From the NCBI RefSeq assembly GCF_006714895.1, contig NZ_VFME01000001.1, forward strand, positions 434,001-498,000: a stretch of 64,000 bases of DNA, in the 5' to 3' direction. Source of the DNA: Gramella sp. Hel_I_59. Lineage in GTDB: Bacteria; Bacteroidota; Bacteroidia; Flavobacteriales; Flavobacteriaceae. Position numbers and translations under genes: made by a program. The notes below the pieces were generated by a model. The model was not told the DNA's origin. It was given only the letters and a program-made list of their open reading frames with translations, and did no database searches. Of this stretch, positions 57,759-64,000 are shown piece after piece (the first letter of the stretch is position 1; every line of letters starts with the position of its first letter).

Positions 57759-58739
57759 ATGATTGAAGAATCTATTGCAAAATATTTAAATTACTTCAAG
57801 AAATTGAACCGCGGTTATTCTAAGAATCTTGGTCGTGCTCCGCATAAACCAATTTTACTGCTTTCAATTCTTCAATTGATTCAAGATGGAAGTATTGATT
57901 CCAATAAAATATTTATTACTCCAGAATTAATCTTAGCCTTCAAAAGAAATTGGAAACAACTTGTAGATACTGGTCACACTACTAATTTCTCTCTTCCCTT
58001 TTTTCATTTGAAATCTGAACCCTTTTGGTACTTAATTCCCAAAGCTGGTGGTAAAATTTCAGTTACAAAATCAAAAAGTATTAAAAGCTTCAAGTATCTA
58101 AAAGAGAATTTGGCTTATGCTGAGATTGACAGAGAGTTGTATGTTCTATTACAACATCCAATTTCAAAGACATTGTTTGAACAATTTTTATTGGATCAAT
58201 ATTTTGCTTCAACAAAAAATCAATATTCAGAAAAACAAAAAACCATTGAGGAAAGTTTTATCGAAAATTCTATTCTAAATGAATCATCTGAGATTTATCA
58301 GAATCAGATTTCCAGCTTAAGAGAACGCTTAGAAGAAGACGAATTCGAGGAGGAAATTTTCGTTCGGGGCGGGCTGTTCAAAAGAACAATACCAAAAATA
58401 TACGATTATACCTGTTGCATTTCTGGACTTAAGATTGAGACCAGTAATAATGTTCAAATGGTTGATGCCTGCCATATTTATCCATTCAGCCTTTCTAGTG
58501 ATGACACAGTTCCTAATGGTATAGCATTGTCTCCAACGATGCATAGAGCTTTTGATCGAGGGCTGATCACAATTAATTCAGATTATATAGTTCGAGTTTC
58601 ACCAATCGTAGATGATCAAAACTCAGAGTTTTCAATCACCCAATTCGATGGTAAACAAATTATGGTTCCAAGAGAAGAACGTTGGTTTCCATCTCTACAA
58701 TCGCTAAGGTGGCATAACAAAGAAGTCTTTCAACTATAA
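57759..58739 (+). CDS. HNH endonuclease with modified-DNA-binding-like N-terminus
   Basis: A 326-residue protein. The C-terminal half has an HNH_2 nuclease: CCISG (about 218), the first His in DACHIYPFS (about 238), and NGIALSPTMHRAFDRG with Asn (about 252) and last His (about 262). The N-terminal half contains GRAPHKPILLLSIL (residues 25-38); this motif is typical of HNH proteins annotated as phosphorothioate/modified-DNA-dependent restriction enzymes (ScoMcrA-like sulfur-binding domain), which is an inference. It starts 10 bases after the helicase gene in the same direction. Confidence 0.87.
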   Translation: MIEESIAKYLNYFKKLNRGYSKNLGRAPHKPILLLSILQLIQDGSIDSNKIFITPELILAFKRNWKQLVDTGHTTNFSLPFFHLKSEPFWYLIPKAGGKISVTKSKSIKSFKYLKENLAYAEIDRELYVLLQHPISKTLFEQFLLDQYFASTKNQYSEKQKTIEESFIENSILNESSEIYQNQISSLRERLEEDEFEEEIFVRGGLFKRTIPKIYDYTCCISGLKIETSNNVQMVDACHIYPFSLSSDDTVPNGIALSPTMHRAFDRGLITINSDYIVRVSPIVDDQNSEFSITQFDGKQIMVPREERWFPSLQSLRWHNKEVFQL

Positions 58740-58823
58740 CAACCGATATTTCGTAAAAATTTGATCGAGATTATAATCAATCTATTTTTTTCGTAACTTA
58801 ATAATTCATTAATACTCAGGATT

Positions 58824-59057
58824 ATGAAAAGTTCTTCAGGAAAACGCGGACTCATAAAAAAATACGCTACAGATTTTATCTTTTCTGAAAAAACCAGGTT
58901 TGTTCTGGATGGCACCGGTTTTAGCAATTCTTCAGAAGAACCTGGATCAAAGATTATAAAATTCAGATTTGATAATTCAGACTCAGATAAAGCGACCAAA
59001 CCCGTCTTTCGTTGTATCTATAAAATGATGAAAAAATTTAATCTATCCTTAAATTAG
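58824..59057 (+). CDS. small basic hypothetical protein
   Basis: A 77-residue protein, MKSSSGKRGLIKKYATDF..., rich in Lys, Arg, Ser and Phe with no signal or membrane segment. No family recognised. The competing frame on the minus strand (58730-58999) is a less likely reading. It lies 84 bases after the HNH gene; whether it belongs to that cassette is unclear, but its composition is closer to the host's. Confidence 0.5.
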   Translation: MKSSSGKRGLIKKYATDFIFSEKTRFVLDGTGFSNSSEEPGSKIIKFRFDNSDSDKATKPVFRCIYKMMKKFNLSLN

Positions 59058-59171
59058 GGGCTTTTAGAAAATCGAAAATCCACTCTTAGACATAAAATAA
59101 AAAATACTATCTTCGTTTGTATGGAGGAACCCGAAAATCCTGAGAGTAGGGGAAACACTTAATCTAACCAA

Positions 59172-59579
59172 ATGAAGTTTAAATCTTTACTAATCATTGC
59201 CATCGCTGCAATGACATTATCCAGTTGCTCCATCAGACTGGTTGACTTTACCGTAATTAGTTCAAAAAATGTAAACCTTGACATCGACAGAGCTCAGGGT
59301 GTAAAAACTGAGGGTAAGAAATCTTATTTTCTGGGAATTGGATGGAACATCAAAGATGCTATGGATGAGGCTCTGGAAGAAGCAGGTCCTGAGTATGACA
59401 TGCTAATTGATGGTGTGGTAAGATACACCAGCTATCCTTTCGTTTCTGGAGTGACTGTAGAAGGTACTGCTGTAAGTACTAGAGCAATGAAAGATCGTAT
59501 GGGAGAAGCAGGTTTTCAGGACTGGTTAAAAGGCCAGAATGTACTTACTGAAGAGACTGCGGTAGTGATTCCTGAATAA
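59172..59579 (+). CDS. hypothetical lipoprotein
   Basis: A 135-residue lipoprotein (leader MKFKSLLIIAIAAMTLSSC, Cys 19). The mature domain has FLGIGWNIKDAMDEALEEAGPEYDMLIDGVV, a common pattern in small Bacteroidota lipoproteins that look like TRAPP/TolA-dependent or CsgG-like beta-alpha proteins. No function can be given. It is convergent with the beta-propeller-type lipoprotein and shares its terminator. Confidence 0.75.
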   Translation: MKFKSLLIIAIAAMTLSSCSIRLVDFTVISSKNVNLDIDRAQGVKTEGKKSYFLGIGWNIKDAMDEALEEAGPEYDMLIDGVVRYTSYPFVSGVTVEGTAVSTRAMKDRMGEAGFQDWLKGQNVLTEETAVVIPE

Positions 59580-59598
59580 TCATTCGGAATTGAAAAAC

Positions 59599-59632
59599 AA
59601 AAAGCCCGGTCATAACGACCGGGCTTTTCTTT
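59599..59632. terminator. bidirectional terminator between two lipoprotein genes
   Basis: AAAGCCCGGTC (59601-59611), loop ATAAC, GACCGGGCTTT (59617-59627), with an A-rich left flank and T-rich right flank. Confidence 0.88.
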
Positions 59633-59650
59633 TGAAACTAAAAAACTTAA

Positions 59651-60670
59651 TTAGTCTTCAAAATATACTGCAGAAACTCCAGAAAGCATATTGTTCACAG
59701 CTGGAGTTGCATTTCCACTTGCATTTGACGCATCGTCAAAAGCCAGTACTCTACCGCCACCATTAGCAAGTTCAGCAACATAGATCATATCAGAATCTGC
59801 ATCGTAAGCAACATTTACCGGATTACCCAATAAAGTAGCTGCTCCAGAAATTCTCATTTGATCTGAAAGACCTAAAGTTGCGGCATCCATAGTATTATTA
59901 AATTTACTATCAAAGTCAGTAATTACATGAAGTCCACCATCAGAATCTGATCCTGCATCTCCAATATCTGTAAGTACCATTGTTCCACCATCATAGTCAA
60001 GACCATGAGTTCTCACAATTCCTTCTACCATTACAGTTTTTGTAGCGCTCACCATTCCATCTGTATTATTAGAAAGGAAGTTGTCAAAACTAGCAAGCAT
60101 GTTTGTAGTATCTACAATTGCATACAAAGTATTTCCAACAAACTCGATACCCCAAACTTTAAAGTCTACGGTTACTGTGTTTCTTAGAGTAAAACCATTG
60201 TCTTCTTTGCTATAGATATAAAATCTACCATCTGCAGTGGTGTCATCACCATCCACATCGGCATTATCTGCCACTACGATAAGGTCGCCATTAACAGCAA
60301 CATCTCTTGGGCTCATTAGATCACTAGAGCTCATGAATTCTGCAGATACTGTAGACATAGAACCATCCCACATATCAACATCTCCATAATACTGAAGTTG
60401 TTTAGGATCTCTGGAAGCTACGATTAAAGAACTGTCATCTTCATCATAAAAAATTCCTTCAGCGTCTGTTGAAGAAGTATTTACTGTATAAGAAGTACCA
60501 TCATCAAGATTGTACTGTACTACAGATCCAGAATGTGTGGTAGCATATAACATTGCAGAATCCATTTCCACGATATCATCTGTCACGTCATCATCATCAT
60601 CTGAGCAAGAGGTGAATCCTAACATAGCGGACATCGCGATAAATAATAAAGGTTTTTTCAAAATTTTCAT
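59651..60670 (-). CDS. secreted lipoprotein, beta-propeller-like
   Basis: A 339-residue lipoprotein (leader ending LGFTSCSDDDDDVTDD, Cys 22). The mature part has repeated blade-like units: MLYATTHSGSVVQYNLDDG, SLIVASRDPKQLQYY, LIVVADNADVDGDD, TLYAIVDTTNM and MIYVAELANGGGRVLAF. This is a propeller-type repeat protein, similar to SMP-30/NHL or DUF4394-like folds; the exact family is not settled. The Asp-rich stretch after the Cys is normal in this group. Confidence 0.78.
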   Translation of the reverse strand: MKILKKPLLFIAMSAMLGFTSCSDDDDDVTDDIVEMDSAMLYATTHSGSVVQYNLDDGTSYTVNTSSTDAEGIFYDEDDSSLIVASRDPKQLQYYGDVDMWDGSMSTVSAEFMSSSDLMSPRDVAVNGDLIVVADNADVDGDDTTADGRFYIYSKEDNGFTLRNTVTVDFKVWGIEFVGNTLYAIVDTTNMLASFDNFLSNNTDGMVSATKTVMVEGIVRTHGLDYDGGTMVLTDIGDAGSDSDGGLHVITDFDSKFNNTMDAATLGLSDQMRISGAATLLGNPVNVAYDADSDMIYVAELANGGGRVLAFDDASNASGNATPAVNNMLSGVSAVYFED

Positions 60671-60813
60671 AAGTAACTTTTTTATTGATTATTGTTTACG
60701 GTAATATTTACGAAACTTACCAACTACGGTTTTCTGAACAGAAGCTTTTAACTCAGGATTAGGCTTTTTAACTCAGGCTTGTTAAACTGAAATTAAAATT
60801 GAAACTGAATTAA

Positions 60814-60847
60814 CAAAAAAAGCCTCTGCAAGTGCAGAGGCTTTTTG
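60814..60847 (-). terminator. terminator of ahcY
   Basis: AGCCTCTGC (60821-60829), loop AAGT, GCAGAGGCT (60834-60842). The A run to its left becomes a T run on the minus strand, after the ahcY stop. Confidence 0.82.
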
Positions 60848-60868
60848 TAATCAACATTTGATTAATTT

Positions 60869-62185
60869 CTAGTACCTGTAGTATTCTGGCTTGTAAGGTC
60901 CTTCTACCGTTACACCAATATATTCTGCCTGGTCCTGTTTAAGTTCAGTTAGTTCAACCCCAATTCTTTCAAGGTGAAGCTTTGCAACTTTTTCATCAAG
61001 ATGCTTAGGTAACATATAAACTTCGTTTTTGTACTGATCTGTATTATTCCAAAGTTCCATCTGTGCCAGGGTTTGGTTTGTAAATGAGTTACTCATTACA
61101 AAACTAGGATGTCCAGTTGCACAACCTAAATTCACCAAACGACCTTCAGCAAGAAGGATAATATCTTTCCCGTTGATAGTATATTTATCAACCTGAGGCT
61201 TTATCTCTACTTTAGAGTTTCCGTGGTTATCATTTAACCAGGCAACAGCGATCTCATTATCAAAATGACCAATGTTCGCTACGATTGTTTTGTCTTTCAT
61301 CGCCTCGAAATGCTCTCCACGTACGATGTCTTTATTCCCGGTAGTAGTAATTACGATATCTGCTTTTGGAAGCACAGTTTCCAGTTGCTTCACTTCAAAG
61401 CCATCCATGGCAGCCTGTAATGCACAAATTGGATCAATTTCAGTAACAGTTACAATAGAACCAGCACCTTTAAAAGATTGCGCTGTTCCTTTTCCAACAT
61501 CACCATATCCACAAACAACAACTCTTTTACCAGCTAGCATCACATCTGTAGCACGACGAATCGCATCTACTGCACTCTCACGACAACCGTATTTGTTATC
61601 GAATTTTGACTTGGTTACAGAATCGTTTACGTTAATTGCCGGCATTGGCAATGTTCCGTTCTTCATTCTTTCGTAAAGTCTATGAACTCCTGTAGTTGTT
61701 TCTTCTGAAAGTCCTTTAATTCCTCCAGCAAGTTCTGGGTACTCATCAAGTACCATATTGGTAAGATCCCCACCATCATCAAGGATCATGTTAAGTGGCT
61801 TACGATCTTCCCCGAAGAAAAGTGTTTGTTCGATACACCAGTTAAATTCCTCTTCAGTCATTCCTTTCCAGGCGTAAACAGGAATACCAGCAGCAGCAAT
61901 AGCAGCGGCAGCATGATCCTGAGTAGAAAATATATTACATGAGCTCCAGGTTACATCTGCTCCCAGTTCTACCAAAGTTTCGATAAGAACTGCAGTCTGG
62001 ATCGTCATATGTAAACAACCCGCAATTCTGGCACCTTTTAGAGGCTTGGATTCCCCAAACTCTTTACGCAATGCCATAAGTCCCGGCATTTCAGCTTCAG
62101 CAAGTTCAATTTCAAGTCGGCCATATTCGGCTAGCTCAATATCTTTGACTTTATAGGCGGTATACGGTACTGTTTTAGTTGACAT
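60869..62185 (-). CDS. ahcY: adenosylhomocysteinase
   Basis: Hydrolyses S-adenosylhomocysteine to adenosine and homocysteine, clearing the product inhibitor of methyltransferases. The long open frame starts at 62422, but ATG 62185 gives the family start ([18 protein letters not shown]) and 438 residues. Motifs: [16 protein letters not shown], the Rossmann [22 protein letters not shown] and [14 protein letters not shown] is a tightly bound cofactor. Divergent from the phosphopantetheinyl transferase. Confidence 0.97.
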   Translation of the reverse strand: MSTKTVPYTAYKVKDIELAEYGRLEIELAEAEMPGLMALRKEFGESKPLKGARIAGCLHMTIQTAVLIETLVELGADVTWSSCNIFSTQDHAAAAIAAAGIPVYAWKGMTEEEFNWCIEQTLFFGEDRKPLNMILDDGGDLTNMVLDEYPELAGGIKGLSEETTTGVHRLYERMKNGTLPMPAINVNDSVTKSKFDNKYGCRESAVDAIRRATDVMLAGKRVVVCGYGDVGKGTAQSFKGAGSIVTVTEIDPICALQAAMDGFEVKQLETVLPKADIVITTTGNKDIVRGEHFEAMKDKTIVANIGHFDNEIAVAWLNDNHGNSKVEIKPQVDKYTINGKDIILLAEGRLVNLGCATGHPSFVMSNSFTNQTLAQMELWNNTDQYKNEVYMLPKHLDEKVAKLHLERIGVELTELKQDQAEYIGVTVEGPYKPEYYRY

Positions 62186-62190
62186 ATTAT

Positions 62191-62198
62191 TATATTTG
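62191..62198 (+). promoter_or_regulatory. -7 box for the phosphopantetheinyl transferase operon
   Basis: TATATTTG, exact to TAnnTTTG, about 50 bases before the ATG at 62249. A TTG at 62179 is too near for a -33 element. Confidence 0.35.
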
Positions 62199-62220
62199 AA
62201 TATTAGCAATTTTAATGTCG

Positions 62221-62228
62221 CAAAAATA
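62221..62228 (-). promoter_or_regulatory. -7 box of ahcY
   Basis: Minus strand TATTTTTG, exact to TAnnTTTG, about 36 bases before the ahcY ATG at 62185. It supports that start over the longer frame from 62422. Confidence 0.45.
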
Positions 62229-62248
62229 AGGAAAAGCTTAGAAAATAT

Positions 62249-62893
62249 ATGCCTCTTTATAAAACAATAACAGTTGATGAACGTACTAAAGTCTTCATTT
62301 GGAAGGTGGAAGAGTCTTTTGATTGGCTGGCAAACGGGGTCGATCTTACCGCACATTGTCAAAAAAGAGTAGACGGTATGAAATCTGAAATTCACCGTCG
62401 TGGATTTATGAGCATTAGACATTTAATGGCCGAAGCAGGGTATACAGATAATGATCTTTATTATGACGATCTGGGGAAACCCCATCTTCGTGATGACAGG
62501 TATATCTCCATTACTCATTCGTTCAATTTCACCGCGATCATTATTAGCAATCGCGACGTAGGGATCGATATTGAAAAGCAACGGGAAAAGATCCTGAAAA
62601 TCGCTAATAAATTTACTCCGCTTAACGAATATCATACGTTGGCGAATGAAGAGGCGTTGATAAGAAAGCTTACGATAGTCTGGGGTGCCAAGGAATCTGT
62701 TTATAAATTGATCGCTCGCCCTGGAGTCGGTTTTTTACAGCATATTAATGTGACCGACTTTGATTTTGAAGATTCGAAAACTACCGCGCATGTACGATAC
62801 CATGAACTGGATTCCTGGTATGATATCGATTTCCTCGAATTTGAGAATTTCACGTGTGTTTATGCGCTTTCTTCTACTGGAAACAACAAGTAA
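62249..62893 (+). CDS. 4'-phosphopantetheinyl transferase superfamily protein
   Basis: A 214-residue Sfp-type enzyme that moves the phosphopantetheine arm of CoA onto carrier proteins. The signature motifs are [11 protein letters not shown] (metal Asp and Glu) and [15 protein letters not shown] (Lys/Glu helix); the pre-motif [12 protein letters not shown] is also present. It is a two-lobe (Sfp/Het I) type by length. Its stop overlaps the next start by one base (TAATG). Target carrier unknown (fatty-acid ACP or secondary metabolism). Confidence 0.92.
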   Translation: MPLYKTITVDERTKVFIWKVEESFDWLANGVDLTAHCQKRVDGMKSEIHRRGFMSIRHLMAEAGYTDNDLYYDDLGKPHLRDDRYISITHSFNFTAIIISNRDVGIDIEKQREKILKIANKFTPLNEYHTLANEEALIRKLTIVWGAKESVYKLIARPGVGFLQHINVTDFDFEDSKTTAHVRYHELDSWYDIDFLEFENFTCVYALSSTGNNK

Positions 62894-63594
62894 TGCCTGA
62901 AGTACTCAGCTATTTAGAGGATATACAGCAAGCTTTTGTAGAGAACAGAAAGTTGCTTGCAATCCTGATAGATCCCGATAAATTTGATGAGAAGCAGGTT
63001 GATGATTTTTTTCAAAATCTGCCTTGTGAACCGACCCATATTTTAGTTGGAGGCAGTACGGTGGAACATGGGAGAACCTGTGCCGTGGTCTCAGCGATCA
63101 AGTTGGTAAGCAGGCTTCCGGTGATACTCTTTCCTGGTGATTTTTCTCAGATCTCTTCGGAAGCAGATGCATTGCTTTTTCTAAGCCTGATCTCGGGGAG
63201 AAATCCTGAATTTTTAATTGAGCAACAGGTGCGTTCTGTGGAGAAGATCAAAAGTTCAGACCTTGAAGTCATTCCTACGGGTTATATTCTCATTGATGGT
63301 GGCAGGGAAACTTCAGTTCAAAAAGTTAGTAAAACCATTCCTATTGATCAGAAAGAGGTAAAGCTTGTCGTGAATACTGCGCTGGCAGGACAGTATTCGG
63401 GAAAACAATTGATTTATCTGGAAGCTGGAAGTGGCGCAGAATACCCGGTTTCTGCGGAAATTATTAAGGCGGTGTCTTCAACTCTCGAAATCCCCGTAAT
63501 TGTTGGTGGAGGTATTCGCACGCCGCAGCAAATGCACAATGCTTATAAATCTGGTGCGACAATGGTGGTCATGGGAACTGCTTTTGAAAAATAG
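62893..63594 (+). CDS. geranylgeranylglyceryl phosphate synthase family (PcrB-like)
   Basis: A 233-residue TIM-barrel prenyltransferase. Motifs: LLAILIDPDKFDE, THILVGGSTVEHGR, LFPGDFSQIS, YLEAGSGAEYPV and IIVGGGIRTPQQM-like (VIVGGGIRTP). Enzymes of this type in Bacteroidota make ether-linked prenylglyceryl phosphates; the group II GGGPS of a flavobacterium has been characterised. The ATG at 62893 overlaps the upstream stop, so the longer frame from 62854 is rejected. Confidence 0.92.
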   Translation: MPEVLSYLEDIQQAFVENRKLLAILIDPDKFDEKQVDDFFQNLPCEPTHILVGGSTVEHGRTCAVVSAIKLVSRLPVILFPGDFSQISSEADALLFLSLISGRNPEFLIEQQVRSVEKIKSSDLEVIPTGYILIDGGRETSVQKVSKTIPIDQKEVKLVVNTALAGQYSGKQLIYLEAGSGAEYPVSAEIIKAVSSTLEIPVIVGGGIRTPQQMHNAYKSGATMVVMGTAFEK

Positions 63595-64000
63595 TATTTC
63601 GTTCTTAAATTAATGAAACTTCGGAAAATATTGATTGTTTCAGTATTTTATTTCTTCTGAAGCGCACTTCGACAAGCTCAGTGCAACAAGTTGTTTCAGA
63701 TTTACTAGTATCTAAGTTTGTATTAATGTACCGGGTTTGATTTATCATTTATTCTGAAGGCCGCACTTCGACAGGCTCAGTGAAACAACTGGCTTCAGAT
63801 TTCCCTATCATTTGACTTAATATTATTGTACCGGGTTTGATTTATCCTTTATTCTGAAGGTCGCACTTCGACAGGCTCAGTGCAACAACTAATAGCACCA
63901 TTTTTTGAATATGATTATTGTACAGCCGGATTGAGAAAAGTCCTGCGTCGATCAAATTTAAGCTCCCGACCATTCAGTAAACTTCAGATAATAGCTAACT
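63595..64000. other. gene-poor tail with repeats
   Basis: No convincing gene is seen in this 406-base tail. It holds the ~100-bp tandem repeat (63664 onward) and an AT-rich end. At the edge, a minus-strand frame ends with a stop at 63960-63958 after 13 readable codons, which could be the end of a gene beyond the window, but is too short to judge. Confidence 0.7.
63664..63889 (+). repeat. ~100-bp tandem repeat, REP-like unit
   Basis: The core GCACTTCGACARGCTCAGTG occurs at 63664, 63763 and 63863, so copies are 99 and 100 bases apart. Between cores, the spacers share TTCAGATTT near the start and GTACCGGGTTTGATTTATC, TTTATTCTGAAGG before the next core. The core has GCACT/AGTGC ends that can form an imperfect hairpin. 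Similar CTTCGAC...GCTCAGTG elements are known from experience as dispersed repeats of flavobacterial genomes. No transposase here. Confidence 0.85.

Noticed and set aside
58730-58999. Minus-strand frame overlapping the HNH end and the small gene
   Set aside because: Composition is atypical and it competes with a better plus-strand frame (58824-59057).
60869-62422. Longer ahcY start at 62422
   Set aside because: The extra N-terminus is unlike the family and crosses a -7 box and the divergent gene; ATG 62185 is used.
63958-64000. Partial minus-strand frame at the right edge
   Set aside because: Only 13 readable codons before a stop (63960-63958); too short to support a gene call.

Overview
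The window is a chromosomal segment of a marine-type Flavobacteriaceae bacterium (Bacteroidota); gene content resembles Gramella/Christiangramia-like genomes, which is an inference from general knowledge. Supporting signs are moderate-to-low GC, many short lipoproteins with a Cys after a 15-22 residue leader, flavobacterial promoters of the type TTG-N17-23-TAnnTTTG placed close to start codons, lineage-typical families (DUF2480, DUF3078, DUF4174, YraN, M13 and M28 peptidases), and hardly any Shine-Dalgarno sequence. No rRNA, tRNA or CRISPR array was seen.

Layout. 1-2.9 kb: the 3' end of a Xaa-Pro aminopeptidase, an alpha/beta hydrolase, a small Cys-containing protein and thiL. 3.0-11.5 kb: a complete SUF iron-sulfur cluster region (sufA-like, sufB, a lipoprotein, sufC, sufD, sufS, terminator, a lipoprotein, then sufE, sufT-like, DUF2480, DUF3078). 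11.6-25.9 kb: hflX, an SDR, an M28 peptidase, a CBS protein, lipoproteins, ssb, an HDAC-like deacetylase, metG and yraN. 25.9-35.2 kb: M13 peptidase, small exported proteins, a threonine-dehydrogenase-like epimerase, a cold-shock protein, a ClC channel, aspS and a MORN-like protein. 35.2-42.0 kb: a tetR-tolC-adaptor-RND efflux operon whose regulator starts at a GTG and is preceded by a promoter overlapped by a palindrome. 42.1-49.7 kb: polyprenyl synthetase, sucA-sucB, an aspartic protease and an FAD-dependent dehydrogenase. 49.8-54.1 kb: dinB-dnaE2-like translesion polymerase operon with tandem operator-like repeats. 54.2-58.7 kb: an AT-rich three-gene cassette (Nudix, PLD/DEAD/DUF3427 helicase, HNH nuclease). 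58.8-63.6 kb: small lipoproteins, ahcY and a coupled phosphopantetheinyl transferase/GGGP synthase pair. 63.66-63.89 kb: a roughly 100-bp tandem repeat.

Most of the window is housekeeping. The most unusual part is the 54.2-58.7 kb cassette: the architecture (nucleotide pyrophosphohydrolase, helicase with a phospholipase-D-like N-terminus, HNH nuclease with an N-terminal motif like that of modified-DNA-binding restriction enzymes) suggests an anti-phage or modified-DNA restriction module. I do not recognise it as a named, tested system. It is divergent from the translesion polymerase operon, and the 130 bp between them carry the regulatory sequences of both. Statements about function rest on visible motifs and family knowledge; no database search was run.
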